A stretch of 64,000 bases of DNA. It comes from Cavia porcellus (taxonomy: Eukaryota; Chordata; Mammalia; Rodentia; Caviidae). Shown here piece after piece: positions 1-9,200 of the stretch. Where the stretch lies: the NCBI RefSeq assembly GCF_034190915.1, contig NW_026947496.1, forward strand, positions 34,468,001 to 34,532,000, read 5' to 3'. The notes under the pieces are model-generated. The model did no database searches and had not been told where the DNA came from. It worked only from the letters and a program-made list of their open reading frames with translations. Within the stretch, counting starts at the first letter, position 1, and each line of letters starts with the position of its first letter. The translations under genes were made by a program, and so were the position numbers.

Positions 1-2151
1 GGTCACAATGGCATGCTGCATACTAGTCCTATGTTCTTCCATAGAGAGACCTCCTCAGGAGAAAGAACTGAGGCCTGGGGCCTGAAAGCCATGGGCTCAA
101 ATATGCCTCTCCTACAAACCCTCAGAGATGCTAAGACACTACCCACCCCCAGCCTTACTAAGGTCCTATTGGCCCTTCCCCCAGGCCTAACTTAACTGAC
201 CTGGAGAGGTAGGATTTTAGATTTCAGAAATGGACAAGTGCTTAATGTCAGGATGGTTTAAATCTCAGAAAGGCCAGTTATGGCAGAATGGGGCTTACAC
301 TGAGCATAAAAGAACTCTCTTTGTCAGGTGACAGCTTTGTCCAACCTCATTTGCCATTTTTCAGAACACCTTGAGCATTTTAGAGAGTTAGAGTCTTGCC
401 TGATTATTTTTGCACACAGGTTGGAAATGTATGATGGAGATTTTGAATCTCCTGTCCTCTTCTCTGGAGCAAATCCATTAGTTCAAGTTGTTTGCAAGAC
501 ACTATTATTATCCTAAGCTACGTAGAAAAGCTGAGCAATTCCCTACCTCCCCCCATTTTTATCTGGGATCCAGAACCTGACAGGGCCCACACACCCCAAG
601 CTTGCCAGGAACAAGTCTGCTTAATCCTCCCCAGCCCAATTATGAAAACATCCATGTGGCTCTCGAAAGTGAAAGCTGGACAACAAATTGCACAATCATC
701 CTGTGTACCGAGGACATCACACGCATTCTGACCATGTTCTTACCGGGTGTACCGAGCACGTGGTGTGGCTTGGAGGAGTTGGGTGGGAAGGAAACGACTT
801 GTCCACACCAACACGGTGAGTAAGTGGCAGAATCACTTCACAGAAGGGGACCCAGAACTCTGACTCATGAGCTACTCATTCCTGACACCACCCTGCTGAA
901 AGGTATGAAAGGAACAAGATGGATCACAGACAGCACATGGGGGCCAATATGTGAGTGAAACAGTGGGGAGACACACAGGGGAGAAGACAGAATCGTGAAC
1001 CCCAGAAAACCAGAAGCCTTGCAGTGACTTCAGACCACAAAGGGAAGACACAAAAGAACGCCTTGCACTGAAACGTCCTCCAGTGCAAGGAGCTCAGGGA
1101 TGGCTCATGGATGATGACTTATGAGTGCCGCAGGGAGAGGGGAAGTCTGAGCAGGACAATCAGGGCACTGCAGGGAGGAGGCACCCGGAGCCTGAACCCA
1201 CGCCCAGGCATGGCAGAGCATGTTCCTGGCACAGTGCAGGAGGAAGGACCCAGGCTGGCCTCCCCTTCTATGTTGGAGTCATTTATTAAGGTGGTATTGA
1301 GGTGGATTCCAAAAGAAGGAAGTCCGACGAGGAGAAAAGGGCGAGCCCAGTATAAAGGAGGGATGTGTGGGGACAATGAACAGAAGGAGATGGGGAAGAG
1401 AAACAAAGAATGTCTAACCAGCATCCTCATTTTTTTGGTTTTATGGGAAAATGGTGAAACTGTTGCAAGTGGCCATTACAGAGGGTGGGAGTCGAAGAGA
1501 AACCACAGAGCTGGGTTTTGTGTTTTGGTTTTTGTTTTTTTAGAATGAAAAAAAAATATGTTCTCCCCAAACTAAACAAAATTAGATTGAGAAATCCAAC
1601 ATGGTACCTTAGGGACCTGGTAGCTCATTGTGCCTTCCCACAGGCGCCAGCCTCAGACTCTAATGGCCACCTAGGGAGGAGAGAGGACACTTAGACTTTT
1701 CAAACAGTCATGGTTCTCATTTGCAAAATAGTTTTTGTCGCCTCCTATAAAGGCAGTTGAGCCCTGTGTAGAAACAGCCTTGTGAGATTCCGCAGGACTC
1801 CTACGCAGGTGACCCCAACCTGCTGTCTGCCCCGGTGGCTCACTTGCTCCCTGCCTCTCACAGGACAGCTGCACAGCCTGTGACTCAGGGTGGTCTGCCT
1901 GCATCTGTGCCCAGATGACGGCTGCGCCGGGTACTTACCTAAAAGGTGATTTCCCTTGGATGACACCCTAGGCCCTGTGCTTTGGTATCATTAAAGAAAC
2001 AGAGGAAGCCCCTAATTACAAGGTGGAACTCTGCCTTCAAAGACAGGCATGAGGCAGCTTCCTTAGGAAAAACCAGTGCTGGGCCTGGGTGGTCTTGTTG
2101 GTATTAGTTCCCTAGTGGTGTGATTAAATGAAGCCATGCATTTCAGAGTGG
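1..2151. other. Intergenic sequence, nothing recognised
   Basis: No exon, RNA gene or repeat family is recognised here. The longest open frame (1111-1548) has no familiar motif and overlaps an antisense frame of similar quality. Old diverged repeats may be present but cannot be named by eye. Confidence 0.5.
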
Positions 2152-2187
<36 letters not shown>

Positions 2188-2213
2188 TCCTTCTTTCTTT
2201 CTTCTTTCTTTCC
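2152..2213. repeat. (TTTC)n microsatellite
   Basis: About 62 bp of TTTC repeats on the plus strand, with a few interruptions (CCTT, CTTC) near the right end. It is a simple pyrimidine tract with no gene context. Confidence 0.95.
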
Positions 2214-3327
2214 TTGCAACAAAAAATGTAGGAATCATTCAACCTTCTTGCAAATTACAGTGATTTAAGTAATAAAAACTTAGTAGTCCTCCCCACCCTC
2301 TCTCCTATATGATTCAAAGTACCTATATCTGATGACAGCAAATATGCTGTCTTCTCTCACTTAAAAAAAAATCACTGCAATTGTTCAATTGCATGTTGTG
2401 AAGTCAAATTTTTATTTACATGGAATACTGATATTCAACCATCTGATTTTTGTTAACTATTGCATCTAAATCTAGTGGTGCCTACAGACCCCATAATTAG
2501 TGGATATCTTAAATTGTTCTTGAATTGAGGTGACTACAGTGCTGTCTCTATCTGTGGAGTTAGAGGCCTCTACAGGGTGGCTGAGATTCTGTCTGCCCAC
2601 ACAGCCACATAGCCCTCTCTCCTTGGTCCTGCAGGGACTTGAGCTAGGAGGATTCTCAGCCTCAGGGAAAATCTGGCTTCTTTCACTGCGAGAGTGTAGG
2701 GCTGGAGGAGGTCCTCAGTGCCCATCTTAGTGTGAGACGAGTGAGTGTTGAGCAGTAGAACAGCAAAGCAGGAGACTCCTGTCCCCACTCTCGGATGTGT
2801 ACGCTGTCCCAGGGAGAGCCCAGCCCCTGATCGCTAGCCAGTGATGGTATGGATGGAGGAGGGAGTTCTTTCACATCTCAGAGAGATATCAGACTGTCCT
2901 CCAGTCCTCACACCTGAATGCTATCTCCTGGGATTCGCTAGGTTCCCAGCTGTGATCTTGGGAGCTTTGGAGCCACTGATACCGATGTTCATACTAATGA
3001 CACCAGTGATCATCTCTATCCAGGAAAGGGGTGAATCCCAGCATCAGCATAACTTTTCCCCCACATCCTAGACTGGGCCATTAAAAACAACAGCAATAGC
3101 AACAAAAGCTGGCAGGCCAACATCCTGGGAACAGGCCTAGCACTAGCCGTGCTAATGGTGGGGTGGGTGCCCATACCATCAACTAAAAGATTAATGACAC
3201 AATGAAAGTACCTTGCCCTTCTCAAAGACCAGCACCCCATCCGTATACACTCTCACAGTGGTTCAACTCCACAAAGACAAAGGACTTCTTATAAAATTCC
3301 ATTTTGTTCATCGGTAGTTTCCCTTTT
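2214..3327. other. Intergenic sequence, nothing recognised
   Basis: Unique-looking sequence without a recognisable exon or repeat, bounded on the right by the 3' end of an L1 fragment. Open frames are under 80 codons. Confidence 0.45.
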
Positions 3328-3811
3328 TAAAAAAAATTATATATATTTAAGGTATACAATATGTTTTGGTATACATATGTCAAGTGAAATGATTACCACT
3401 GTCAAGGAAATCAACAGACTCACCATTTCACCTAGCTGTGTTGGGAGAACCCTCAGCAAACTTCCAGCACATGAGGCTGCAATAATTATAAGCCTCCTGC
3501 TGCACATTAGATCTTTAGACTTATTCATCCTACTTAACAACAGTCTGTACCTTCAACCTACATCTGCCTATCTTCCCTTCATCCCAATCCTGCAACCACT
3601 ACTCTGCTCTCTTGCCTATGTATTCAACCTTTTATGGATTCTACACATATGAGAAGTCATGAAGTGTTTTCTTTCAGGGCCTGATTTATTTCACTTAGCA
3701 TAATGTCCTCCAGGTTTACCCACATTCTCATAAGTGGTAGAATCTGTCTTTTAAGGCTGAATAATATTCCATCATATATATGCAGTACAATTTAAAAATA
3801 CAATGAATGTT
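3328..3811 (-). mobile_element. L1 LINE fragment (3' end), minus strand
   Basis: The segment reads as the reverse complement of an older mammalian L1 3' region. It starts with the antisense of the AT-rich 3' UTR (ATATATTTAAGGTATACAAT) and continues with the antisense of the familiar text near the ORF2 end (CTTAGCATAATGTCCTCCAG, GGCTGAATAATATTCCATC). It is cut at 3811 by the proviral insertion, whose 6 bp target duplication comes from this L1 context. The minus-strand L1 material at 10376-10948 may be the continuation of the same insertion. Confidence 0.75.
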
Positions 3812-4233
3812 TGTCGATGTCCGCTCCCGGCCGGCAGGAAGGACACACGACAAAGTCTGGTAGTGGACAACCTTTTCTTTTTATTTTCCTTCTCCGTACA
3901 GCCTGCCCTGGGATCGCTCCCAGCCGAAGCCTCCTTTGGTCCGCTCCCCGCGGCTCCTTCTGGGCTTCTACTTCCGGGCTTCTCCTTCTCCCCCAGGGGT
4001 GGCACCGGTATATATACGGGTACAGTGTCCAATCATGTTAAAGTAAGCAAGGCAAGCTGATTGGCTAACATCATCAGTTGCCAGGCAGACTATATTGTTG
4101 AGCGGGTTGCTTACGCGGTAAGCAGGAAACTAACGTGCTCGATGGGAGGGGTAATCTACCTCAGGCTTTACTCTTTACTACAGGCCTCACGTCCGCCGCG
4201 CAAGGCGAGCTATCACAGACGCGGCTCCCAACA
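3812..4233 (-). repeat. Proviral 3' LTR
   Basis: A 422 bp LTR bounded by TG...CA, read by eye as identical to 8461-8882. On the minus strand it holds CCAAT-type boxes, a TATA box (TATATATA at 4009-4016) and, further along, an AATAAA polyadenylation signal. It is CpG-rich, consistent with little time for CpG decay. Confidence 0.95.
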
Positions 4234-4250
4234 TCTCCCCCTATTTTATT
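4234..4250 (-). other. Polypurine tract of the provirus
   Basis: On the minus strand the bases next to the 3' LTR read AATAAAATAGGGGGAGA, a purine-rich run ending at the LTR boundary. This is the expected plus-strand primer site of retroviral reverse transcription. Confidence 0.85.
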
Positions 4251-4728
4251 TTTTATGAATGTGCGCATCGTAGCCCTTCCTGGACTGGGTGCAGAGGCTT
4301 ATGCCCTATGTGTAGGTCCACCGTAGGTCCTTGGCTTAGACCCTGGTTGGCCATGCCATGGTCTGCCAAGGCCCTGAGGCCCTCGTCCTTTTTCTAGGGC
4401 CAGGCACAAACTGGACGGAACCTGGATGCACACAAGCTTGCACTCATTTCCTCTCCGTAAAGAAATCCCCTCGGAGAGAAATTTAGACCTGGGCAGCATC
4501 TAACAGTCCAGCGGCTTACGTGCAGGATGGGGTAGGGCCTGGCTTAGGTCGAGTCGTGCTGGGGAGGCACGCTCTTACCCGTCATTGACTCACCTACCCT
4601 GCTGTGTATTGTCACCTTATGGAGGAGAATGAGGGATGCCCGCCATATCTAGACTCGGTCGTGGGCCAATTGAGCAAGCCATGCATATGCCTGAGGATCT
4701 TCTTGTCCATTTTGGGCTACCGCTATTT
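4251..4728 (-). other. Proviral 3' spacer without env
   Basis: About 480 bp between the pol stop codon and the polypurine tract. No frame of useful length or env-like motif is present, and a full env would need well over 1 kb. Env has therefore been lost or was never part of this lineage. IAP-type elements can carry an RNA export element in this position; whether one exists here cannot be judged by eye. Confidence 0.75.
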
Positions 4729-6651
4729 TTATTCATCTTGTTGGTTGGTCTGTGATGGATCTCCGGTAGGGCAGGTCTGATCTTCAGTCGAGGGCTTTGT
4801 CGCCCGTGTCAGTCTCTCCGGTATCCACAGTGGTTCTCGTCCCGGTTCCTGTGGGAAAACACAAACCGCGCCTCGGTTCCAGCTGACCACTGGATCCGGG
4901 CCCATCCATTGTCCTGTCAGGACATCTTTCCACTTCACCCACCCTTTATGGTTGGGGGAAGGGTTGCAGTGCTCCACAGCTGGGGAGCGATTATCATTAT
5001 TTAAATTTAAAAAATTGTGTGTGAATAGTGCCATGGATAATCGTGCCTTTGGGGCCAGGCCTTGGCCTACTCCCCCTTTTTGTTTTTGTAAAATTTCTTT
5101 GAGGCTTCTATGAGCCCTCTCAATGATTCCTTGACCTTGGGGATTGTATGGGATACCATGTTTTAATTGAACCTCCATCATTTTGCAGAACTCATTGAAG
5201 GCTTTGCCTATATAGGCTGGTCCATTATCAGTTTTTAATATTTTTGGTTTGCCCCATGCGGCCCAAGCCGCCAGGCAATGATTGATCACATTAGACACTT
5301 TTTCACCTGTTTCTGCTGTTGCAAATATGACGTGAGAACAGGTGTCTGTGGAAACATGAACATATTTAAGAGTCCCAAACTCCTGTATATGTGTGATGTC
5401 CATCTGCCAAATATCACCAGGGATCAAACCTCGAGGGTTTACTCCCATCGGTAGGGCAGGTTTGTATGTGGCACAGGAGTCACATAGTCGCACGATATCT
5501 CGTGCATCTGCTCTAGAAACATGGAAATGGTTTGCTAGTGTCCTGGCATTGACATGAAACTTATCATGGAAGGCACGGGCTCGCTCGATTGGTGTTAGTA
5601 AGGTAAAAATCCATAACGGGCGAGTGGCAGTATCAGCAGCCGCATTCCCCTGTGCCATGGGCCCCGGCAGGGATGTATGTGCTCTTATGTGGGTGGTGAA
5701 GACCTTATGGTGTCTGTTCTGAAGCAATGTCTGGATAGACAGGAACAGTCCAGCCACTGTGGAAGTGGATCTAATTAAACCGGCAGTCTCAAGCACTTGC
5801 ATAGCATTGACCACATACCTAGAATCGGAGACAATATTAATGGCTTCTGAGAACCGTTCAAGAATCATTTTAACGATCTGCAGTTCTACCACCTGAGGCT
5901 GATCTGGTTTAAATTGTATGGTAACCGGGGGCTTGCCTAGGATCACATAGGCGCCTATCCCCGTCTTGGAGCCATCTGTGTATATTGTAGTTGCTGGGAC
6001 TAATGGCTCAGAGGCAGTAACCTTTGGAAAAATTATAGGGTGCTGAGTGACAAATGACAAGATAGGGTCTTTAGGGTATTGATTGTTTATATCCCCATGG
6101 AAAACACATCTCAGAATGGCCCAGGTATCTATGCAGGCAGCCAGGGTCTTGATCTGGCTGGCGGTATAGGGTACTCGGATGGCTTGTGGTCCTGAGCCAA
6201 AATGTTGGACAGCTCTATCATGCGCTTCAAGGGCCAATGAAGCGACTGCCTCCGGGTAATGCTCTATGACTTTTGCAGGTGAGACCTTAGGGTGTATCCA
6301 CAGTAGTGGTCCTTTCTGCCAAATCACCGCTGTAGGCTGTAGACTAGTCTGTAGCAAACAGACATCAAAGGGTCGCCCTGGTTCAATTCTGTGTAAGGTA
6401 GCCCCACCTAAGGCTTTTTCCACTCTCTGTAAGGCAGCTCTTGCCTCAGGAGTGAGCCTCCTGTGGGAGGCTATATCTGGGTCTCCCTTCAGAAGGTCGA
6501 ACAGGGGTTTGAGATCTGAATTTGGTATATGTAAATATGGCCTAATCCAATTAATGTCTCCCAATAGCTTTTGCATGTCATTTAGGGTCCTAACGCCATC
6601 CGTCCTAATGGTGACCTTCTGTATAAGTCTGGAGGCGACACTGAGGTCCAC
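4729..6651 (-). CDS. pol: Shortened proviral Pol: RT thumb/connection, RNase H and integrase (RT palm deleted)
   Basis: A 640-codon open frame, counted from a GTG codon at 6651 that lies inside the frame and is not a start. The first few residues continue a dUTPase N-terminal motif (GSAGVDL), then the frame passes straight into RT thumb-like sequence near residue 8. RNase H follows, with the expected acidic residues D225, E256, D276 and D340. Integrase has its HHCC zinc site (H362, H366, C390, C393) and DDE triad (D418, D475, E511, D35E spacing). No YxDD polymerase motif is present, so the protease, most of the dUTPase and the RT fingers and palm have been removed. The frame is -1 relative to gag, so translation would depend on frameshifting at 6750-6756. 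No stop interrupts RNase H or integrase, which fits a young copy. The enzymes could act only on products made by another element. Confidence 0.93.
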   Translation of the reverse strand: MDLSVASRLIQKVTIRTDGVRTLNDMQKLLGDINWIRPYLHIPNSDLKPLFDLLKGDPDIASHRRLTPEARAALQRVEKALGGATLHRIEPGRPFDVCLLQTSLQPTAVIWQKGPLLWIHPKVSPAKVIEHYPEAVASLALEAHDRAVQHFGSGPQAIRVPYTASQIKTLAACIDTWAILRCVFHGDINNQYPKDPILSFVTQHPIIFPKVTASEPLVPATTIYTDGSKTGIGAYVILGKPPVTIQFKPDQPQVVELQIVKMILERFSEAINIVSDSRYVVNAMQVLETAGLIRSTSTVAGLFLSIQTLLQNRHHKVFTTHIRAHTSLPGPMAQGNAAADTATRPLWIFTLLTPIERARAFHDKFHVNARTLANHFHVSRADARDIVRLCDSCATYKPALPMGVNPRGLIPGDIWQMDITHIQEFGTLKYVHVSTDTCSHVIFATAETGEKVSNVINHCLAAWAAWGKPKILKTDNGPAYIGKAFNEFCKMMEVQLKHGIPYNPQGQGIIERAHRSLKEILQKQKGGVGQGLAPKARLSMALFTHNFLNLNNDNRSPAVEHCNPSPNHKGWVKWKDVLTGQWMGPDPVVSWNRGAVCVFPQEPGREPLWIPERLTRATKPSTEDQTCPTGDPSQTNQQDE

Positions 6652-8261
6652 ACCTGCTGACCCAGGGGTGGCCCTTGTTGAAGGCTGCCATCCTGAGCTG
6701 TCCTGTCTCTGGGGCGGGGGCCCGCCTGTGAAGGGGGCCCCCTCTGGCCGTTTTTTGGCCCTCTAGCATCTCGTCCACAAATACGGTTGCTCTGAGCATC
6801 AAAGACCGACCTACACTCCTCAGCTTTGTGTGATCCCTTTTTGCATCGCCCACAAACATATGGTTCTTCATTCCTAGGGCGAGGCCTAGCATCTGCATTG
6901 TTTGGGCAATGACGTTTAATGTGTCCTGGCTCCCCGCAGGCAAAACACCCTTTAGCCTTACATTCCCCTTCTAACCCGCGAGGTCCCCTCTGCTGTACAG
7001 CCGCGGCCAGGAGAGCAGCCACTCCCGAGTTGGAGAGCGGCCCCCCTATCTCTCTGCATATCCTAATCCAGGCGTTGAGGTCCTTGTTCTTATGAGGAGC
7101 TATCGCTGCCTTGCACTCCTTTGTACATTGCTCAAAAATCAGCTGCCTTACCAGCGGTTGAGCCACTCCCGGATCAGGAAATATCTTATCGGCAGCATCT
7201 TGCATTCGGGCCACAAAGTCAACAAATGGCTCTGTGGTACCCTGAATTATTTTTGAAAGACACAAGGAGGCTGTTCCGGCACCACTTACCTGTTTCCAGG
7301 CGCGGAGCCCTATGGCATTGATTTGTTCATAGACAGCGCCGGGGAACTGAGTCTGATCATCAGCGTGCCGACCTTCTCCCATAAGCATTTCCTTGTTCCA
7401 CCCCCGGTTTCCCCGATTGGCGTTTCTCTCAGCCTGCTCTGCAGAGAACTCTGCGTACCAGGCTCGCCAATCTAGGTAACTGCCCGAGGGCAGACACGCC
7501 TTTGCCAGCTGAATCCAGTCCGCGGGGGTGAGGGGCCCAGAAGACAGGTTCTCCAGCATGGCAATGGTGTAAGGCGCAGTCGGCCCAAAGGTTGTAACTG
7601 CATTTTTAAGTTCTCTAATCTGCTTTATCTCAAAAGGCTCCCATGCATTACGTCCCTGGCCCATAGCTACTTGTACAGGAAATATCCCGTAGGGGCCACT
7701 ATCTATCCCAGGTGGTGGATGTACCTCATGAGACAAACGTCCCCCCTGCCAAAGCCGCCTGTAAAAATACCGACCCGCCGGCGGCGGAGCATAAGACGGC
7801 GGCCGTGATTGGGCGGAAAATGGGGGCCCGTGCATCACTTCCTGTTCTGGCGAAGGGGAAGGGAGCTCCCAGGCGGCCGCCTCGTGGCGAGGGATCGCCT
7901 CCCTCTCGCGCCGGGGAGCGCTCAGGAGCTCTCTACTCCTCCGCAGACCAAGTTGAGCGGAGCGCAATTCACGGCGCAACGCTGGGAAAGAACCCTGCGA
8001 CTCCTTATTGAGCGATTTAGGCTCCTGACAGCTGGTCTCTTTGGCCTCCTTGCCATTCAACTTTCCCTCGTCCTCGGAGTCAGACGACTCCGAGGCTAGA
8101 GCCCCGTCCTTCTCCCTAGCATCTTTGTTCCCCTTGACGGGCCCCTCTCGGGAGCTCCCTGACTGGGCCTGCTCAAATACCCTGCGTACTTTTGTAAGCT
8201 CTTGAGAGCTTTCTCCACAACCACCCTCGCTCTTAATGTTACTACCTAGCATGTTTCCCAT
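6582..8261 (-). CDS. gag: Proviral Gag polyprotein
   Basis: A 559-codon uninterrupted frame beginning MGN, which suits N-myristoylation of a matrix domain. A PPSY late-domain motif lies at residues 154-157. Capsid sequence follows, with a major homology region near residues 338-360 (Q340, G341, E344, F346, F349, R352). Nucleocapsid has two CCHC knuckles, C439-C442-H447-C452 and C470-C473-H478-C483. The last 25 or so residues lie around and beyond the deletion junction and are probably not native Gag. The start is the first ATG after the leader and splice donor. A slippery heptamer lies in frame near codon 503. The complete matrix, capsid and nucleocapsid suggest it could still form particles; that is inference. 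It is domesticated only if expression and constraint can be shown, and neither is visible here. Confidence 0.93.
   Translation of the reverse strand: MGNMLGSNIKSEGGCGESSQELTKVRRVFEQAQSGSSREGPVKGNKDAREKDGALASESSDSEDEGKLNGKEAKETSCQEPKSLNKESQGSFPALRRELRSAQLGLRRSRELLSAPRREREAIPRHEAAAWELPSPSPEQEVMHGPPFSAQSRPPSYAPPPAGRYFYRRLWQGGRLSHEVHPPPGIDSGPYGIFPVQVAMGQGRNAWEPFEIKQIRELKNAVTTFGPTAPYTIAMLENLSSGPLTPADWIQLAKACLPSGSYLDWRAWYAEFSAEQAERNANRGNRGWNKEMLMGEGRHADDQTQFPGAVYEQINAIGLRAWKQVSGAGTASLCLSKIIQGTTEPFVDFVARMQDAADKIFPDPGVAQPLVRQLIFEQCTKECKAAIAPHKNKDLNAWIRICREIGGPLSNSGVAALLAAAVQQRGPRGLEGECKAKGCFACGEPGHIKRHCPNNADARPRPRNEEPYVCGRCKKGSHKAEECRSVFDAQSNRICGRDARGPKNGQRGPPSQAGPRPRDRTAQDGSLQQGPPLGQQVWTSVSPPDLYRRSPLGRMALGP
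6750..6756 (-). promoter_or_regulatory. Programmed -1 frameshift site (A AAA AAC)
   Basis: On the minus strand the gag codons CCA AAA AAC place the heptamer A AAA AAC in the correct phase for tandem slippage. A few bases downstream are complementary G-runs and C-runs (GAGGGGGCCCCC and GCGGGCCCCCGCCCC) able to form a stem or pseudoknot. A -1 shift here enters the frame of the dUTPase motif and the shortened pol. The same heptamer is used by beta-type retroviruses at gag-pro. Confidence 0.88.
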
Positions 8262-8440
8262 TTTTTAATATGTTACTCACCGCGTGAGGCCCAAGGAATC
8301 CGCCACTTACGCGTGAGCCTGAGGGGAGTCTAAAAGCCCTGTAGGTGCGCGCCACCCAGAGCCCAGGCTTATCCCCAACTCACCTGTCTCGCAGCTCTGT
8401 ACTGGAGCGTTGTCCGCTGTCACGTCTCGGGGGTGATCAG
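8262..8440 (-). other. Proviral 5' leader with splice donor
   Basis: A roughly 180 bp untranslated leader between the primer-binding site and the gag start. A strong donor consensus (minus strand GACAG|GTGAGT) puts the GT at 8382-8383. With env absent, the donor has no obvious coding partner in this copy. A packaging signal is expected here but cannot be identified by eye. Confidence 0.7.
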
Positions 8441-8458
8441 TCCCCGTACGGGCCACCA
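8441..8458 (-). other. Primer-binding site, tRNA-Ile type
   Basis: The plus strand reads TCCCCGTACGGGCCACCA two bases inside the 5' LTR. This equals the 3' 18 bases of mammalian tRNA-Ile(AAT) including CCA, so the minus strand is fully complementary to that tRNA. The two-base gap to the LTR is the usual spacing. Confidence 0.88.
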
Positions 8459-8460
8459 AA

Positions 8461-8882
8461 TGTCGATGTCCGCTCCCGGCCGGCAGGAAGGACACACGAC
8501 AAAGTCTGGTAGTGGACAACCTTTTCTTTTTATTTTCCTTCTCCGTACAGCCTGCCCTGGGATCGCTCCCAGCCGAAGCCTCCTTTGGTCCGCTCCCCGC
8601 GGCTCCTTCTGGGCTTCTACTTCCGGGCTTCTCCTTCTCCCCCAGGGGTGGCACCGGTATATATACGGGTACAGTGTCCAATCATGTTAAAGTAAGCAAG
8701 GCAAGCTGATTGGCTAACATCATCAGTTGCCAGGCAGACTATATTGTTGAGCGGGTTGCTTACGCGGTAAGCAGGAAACTAACGTGCTCGATGGGAGGGG
8801 TAATCTACCTCAGGCTTTACTCTTTACTACAGGCCTCACGTCCGCCGCGCAAGGCGAGCTATCACAGACGCGGCTCCCAACA
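8461..8882 (-). repeat. Proviral 5' LTR (promoter)
   Basis: A 422 bp LTR with TG...CA ends. On the minus strand U3 includes CCAAT-like boxes (antisense of GTCCAATC and GCTGATTGGC). TATATATA at 8658-8665 is followed by a GC-rich initiation region, and AATAAA at 8529-8534 marks the R polyadenylation signal. Transcription would run leftward, away from IRF2BP2. No difference from 3812-4233 was found on line-by-line comparison. Confidence 0.95.
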
Positions 8883-8918
8883 AATGTTTACTTTAAAAAA
8901 AAATTAGTGAACCTGCTT

Positions 8919-9200
8919 GCCTCCATGGTAAGCAGCCGTGGCTCAAGCAAGTGGCAGGCAACCCAGGGAGAGAACCAGCCAGCCAGCGTTTCCCAAGATC
9001 CATGCCATGTTGGAACTTAGGGCACTGGGAAACAAAGTAACCCACTCACCTCCCTGGTAAGCAGTGTGGCTCGAGCAAGCAGTGGACGACCCAGAGAATC
9101 AGCCAGCCAGCATCTCCTGAGATCTCCTCCATGTTGGAACTTAGGGTGCTGAGCAACAAAGCAATGCACTCACCTCCCTCGTAGGCAGCCATGAGCCTAC
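8919..9200. repeat. Tandem repeat, unit about 124-129 bp, two full copies and a partial third
   Basis: Units start near 8919, 9048 and 9172. Each opens with a CCTCC-tGGTAAGCAG-like block, then gGCTCgAGCAAG and CCAGCCAGC. ATGTTGGAACTTAGGG and an AACAAAG block close the unit. The copies differ by substitutions and small indels, so the array is not new. It could be the remnant of LTR or L1 promoter monomers; the family is not recognised. Confidence 0.85.

Larger units (their letters stand above)
3812..8882 (-). mobile_element. Class II (IAP-like, ERVK-type) provirus, internally deleted
   Basis: A 5071 bp LTR retrotransposon reading right to left: 5' LTR (8461-8882), tRNA-Ile primer-binding site, gag, frameshift site, shortened pro-pol frame, a spacer without env, polypurine tract, 3' LTR (3812-4233). 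The flanks carry a 6 bp direct repeat AATGTT at 3806-3811 and 8883-8888, the length usual for class II ERVs. The minus-strand LTR begins TGTTGGGAGCCGCG, matching the start remembered for IAP LTRs, and Gag has two CCHC knuckles as in beta-type retroviruses. The two LTRs appear identical over 422 bp, which points to a very recent insertion. Protease, most of the dUTPase and the RT palm are missing, so the copy cannot be autonomous. Subfamily naming is inference; the structure itself is seen directly. Confidence 0.96.

Noticed and set aside
4234..4728. An env gene for the provirus
   Set aside because: The interval is too short and has no open frame or env motif.
6605..6943. 112-codon minus frame over the gag-pol junction
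   Set aside because: It is the third frame, neither gag nor the -1 pol frame; it lies under confident Gag and has no domain.
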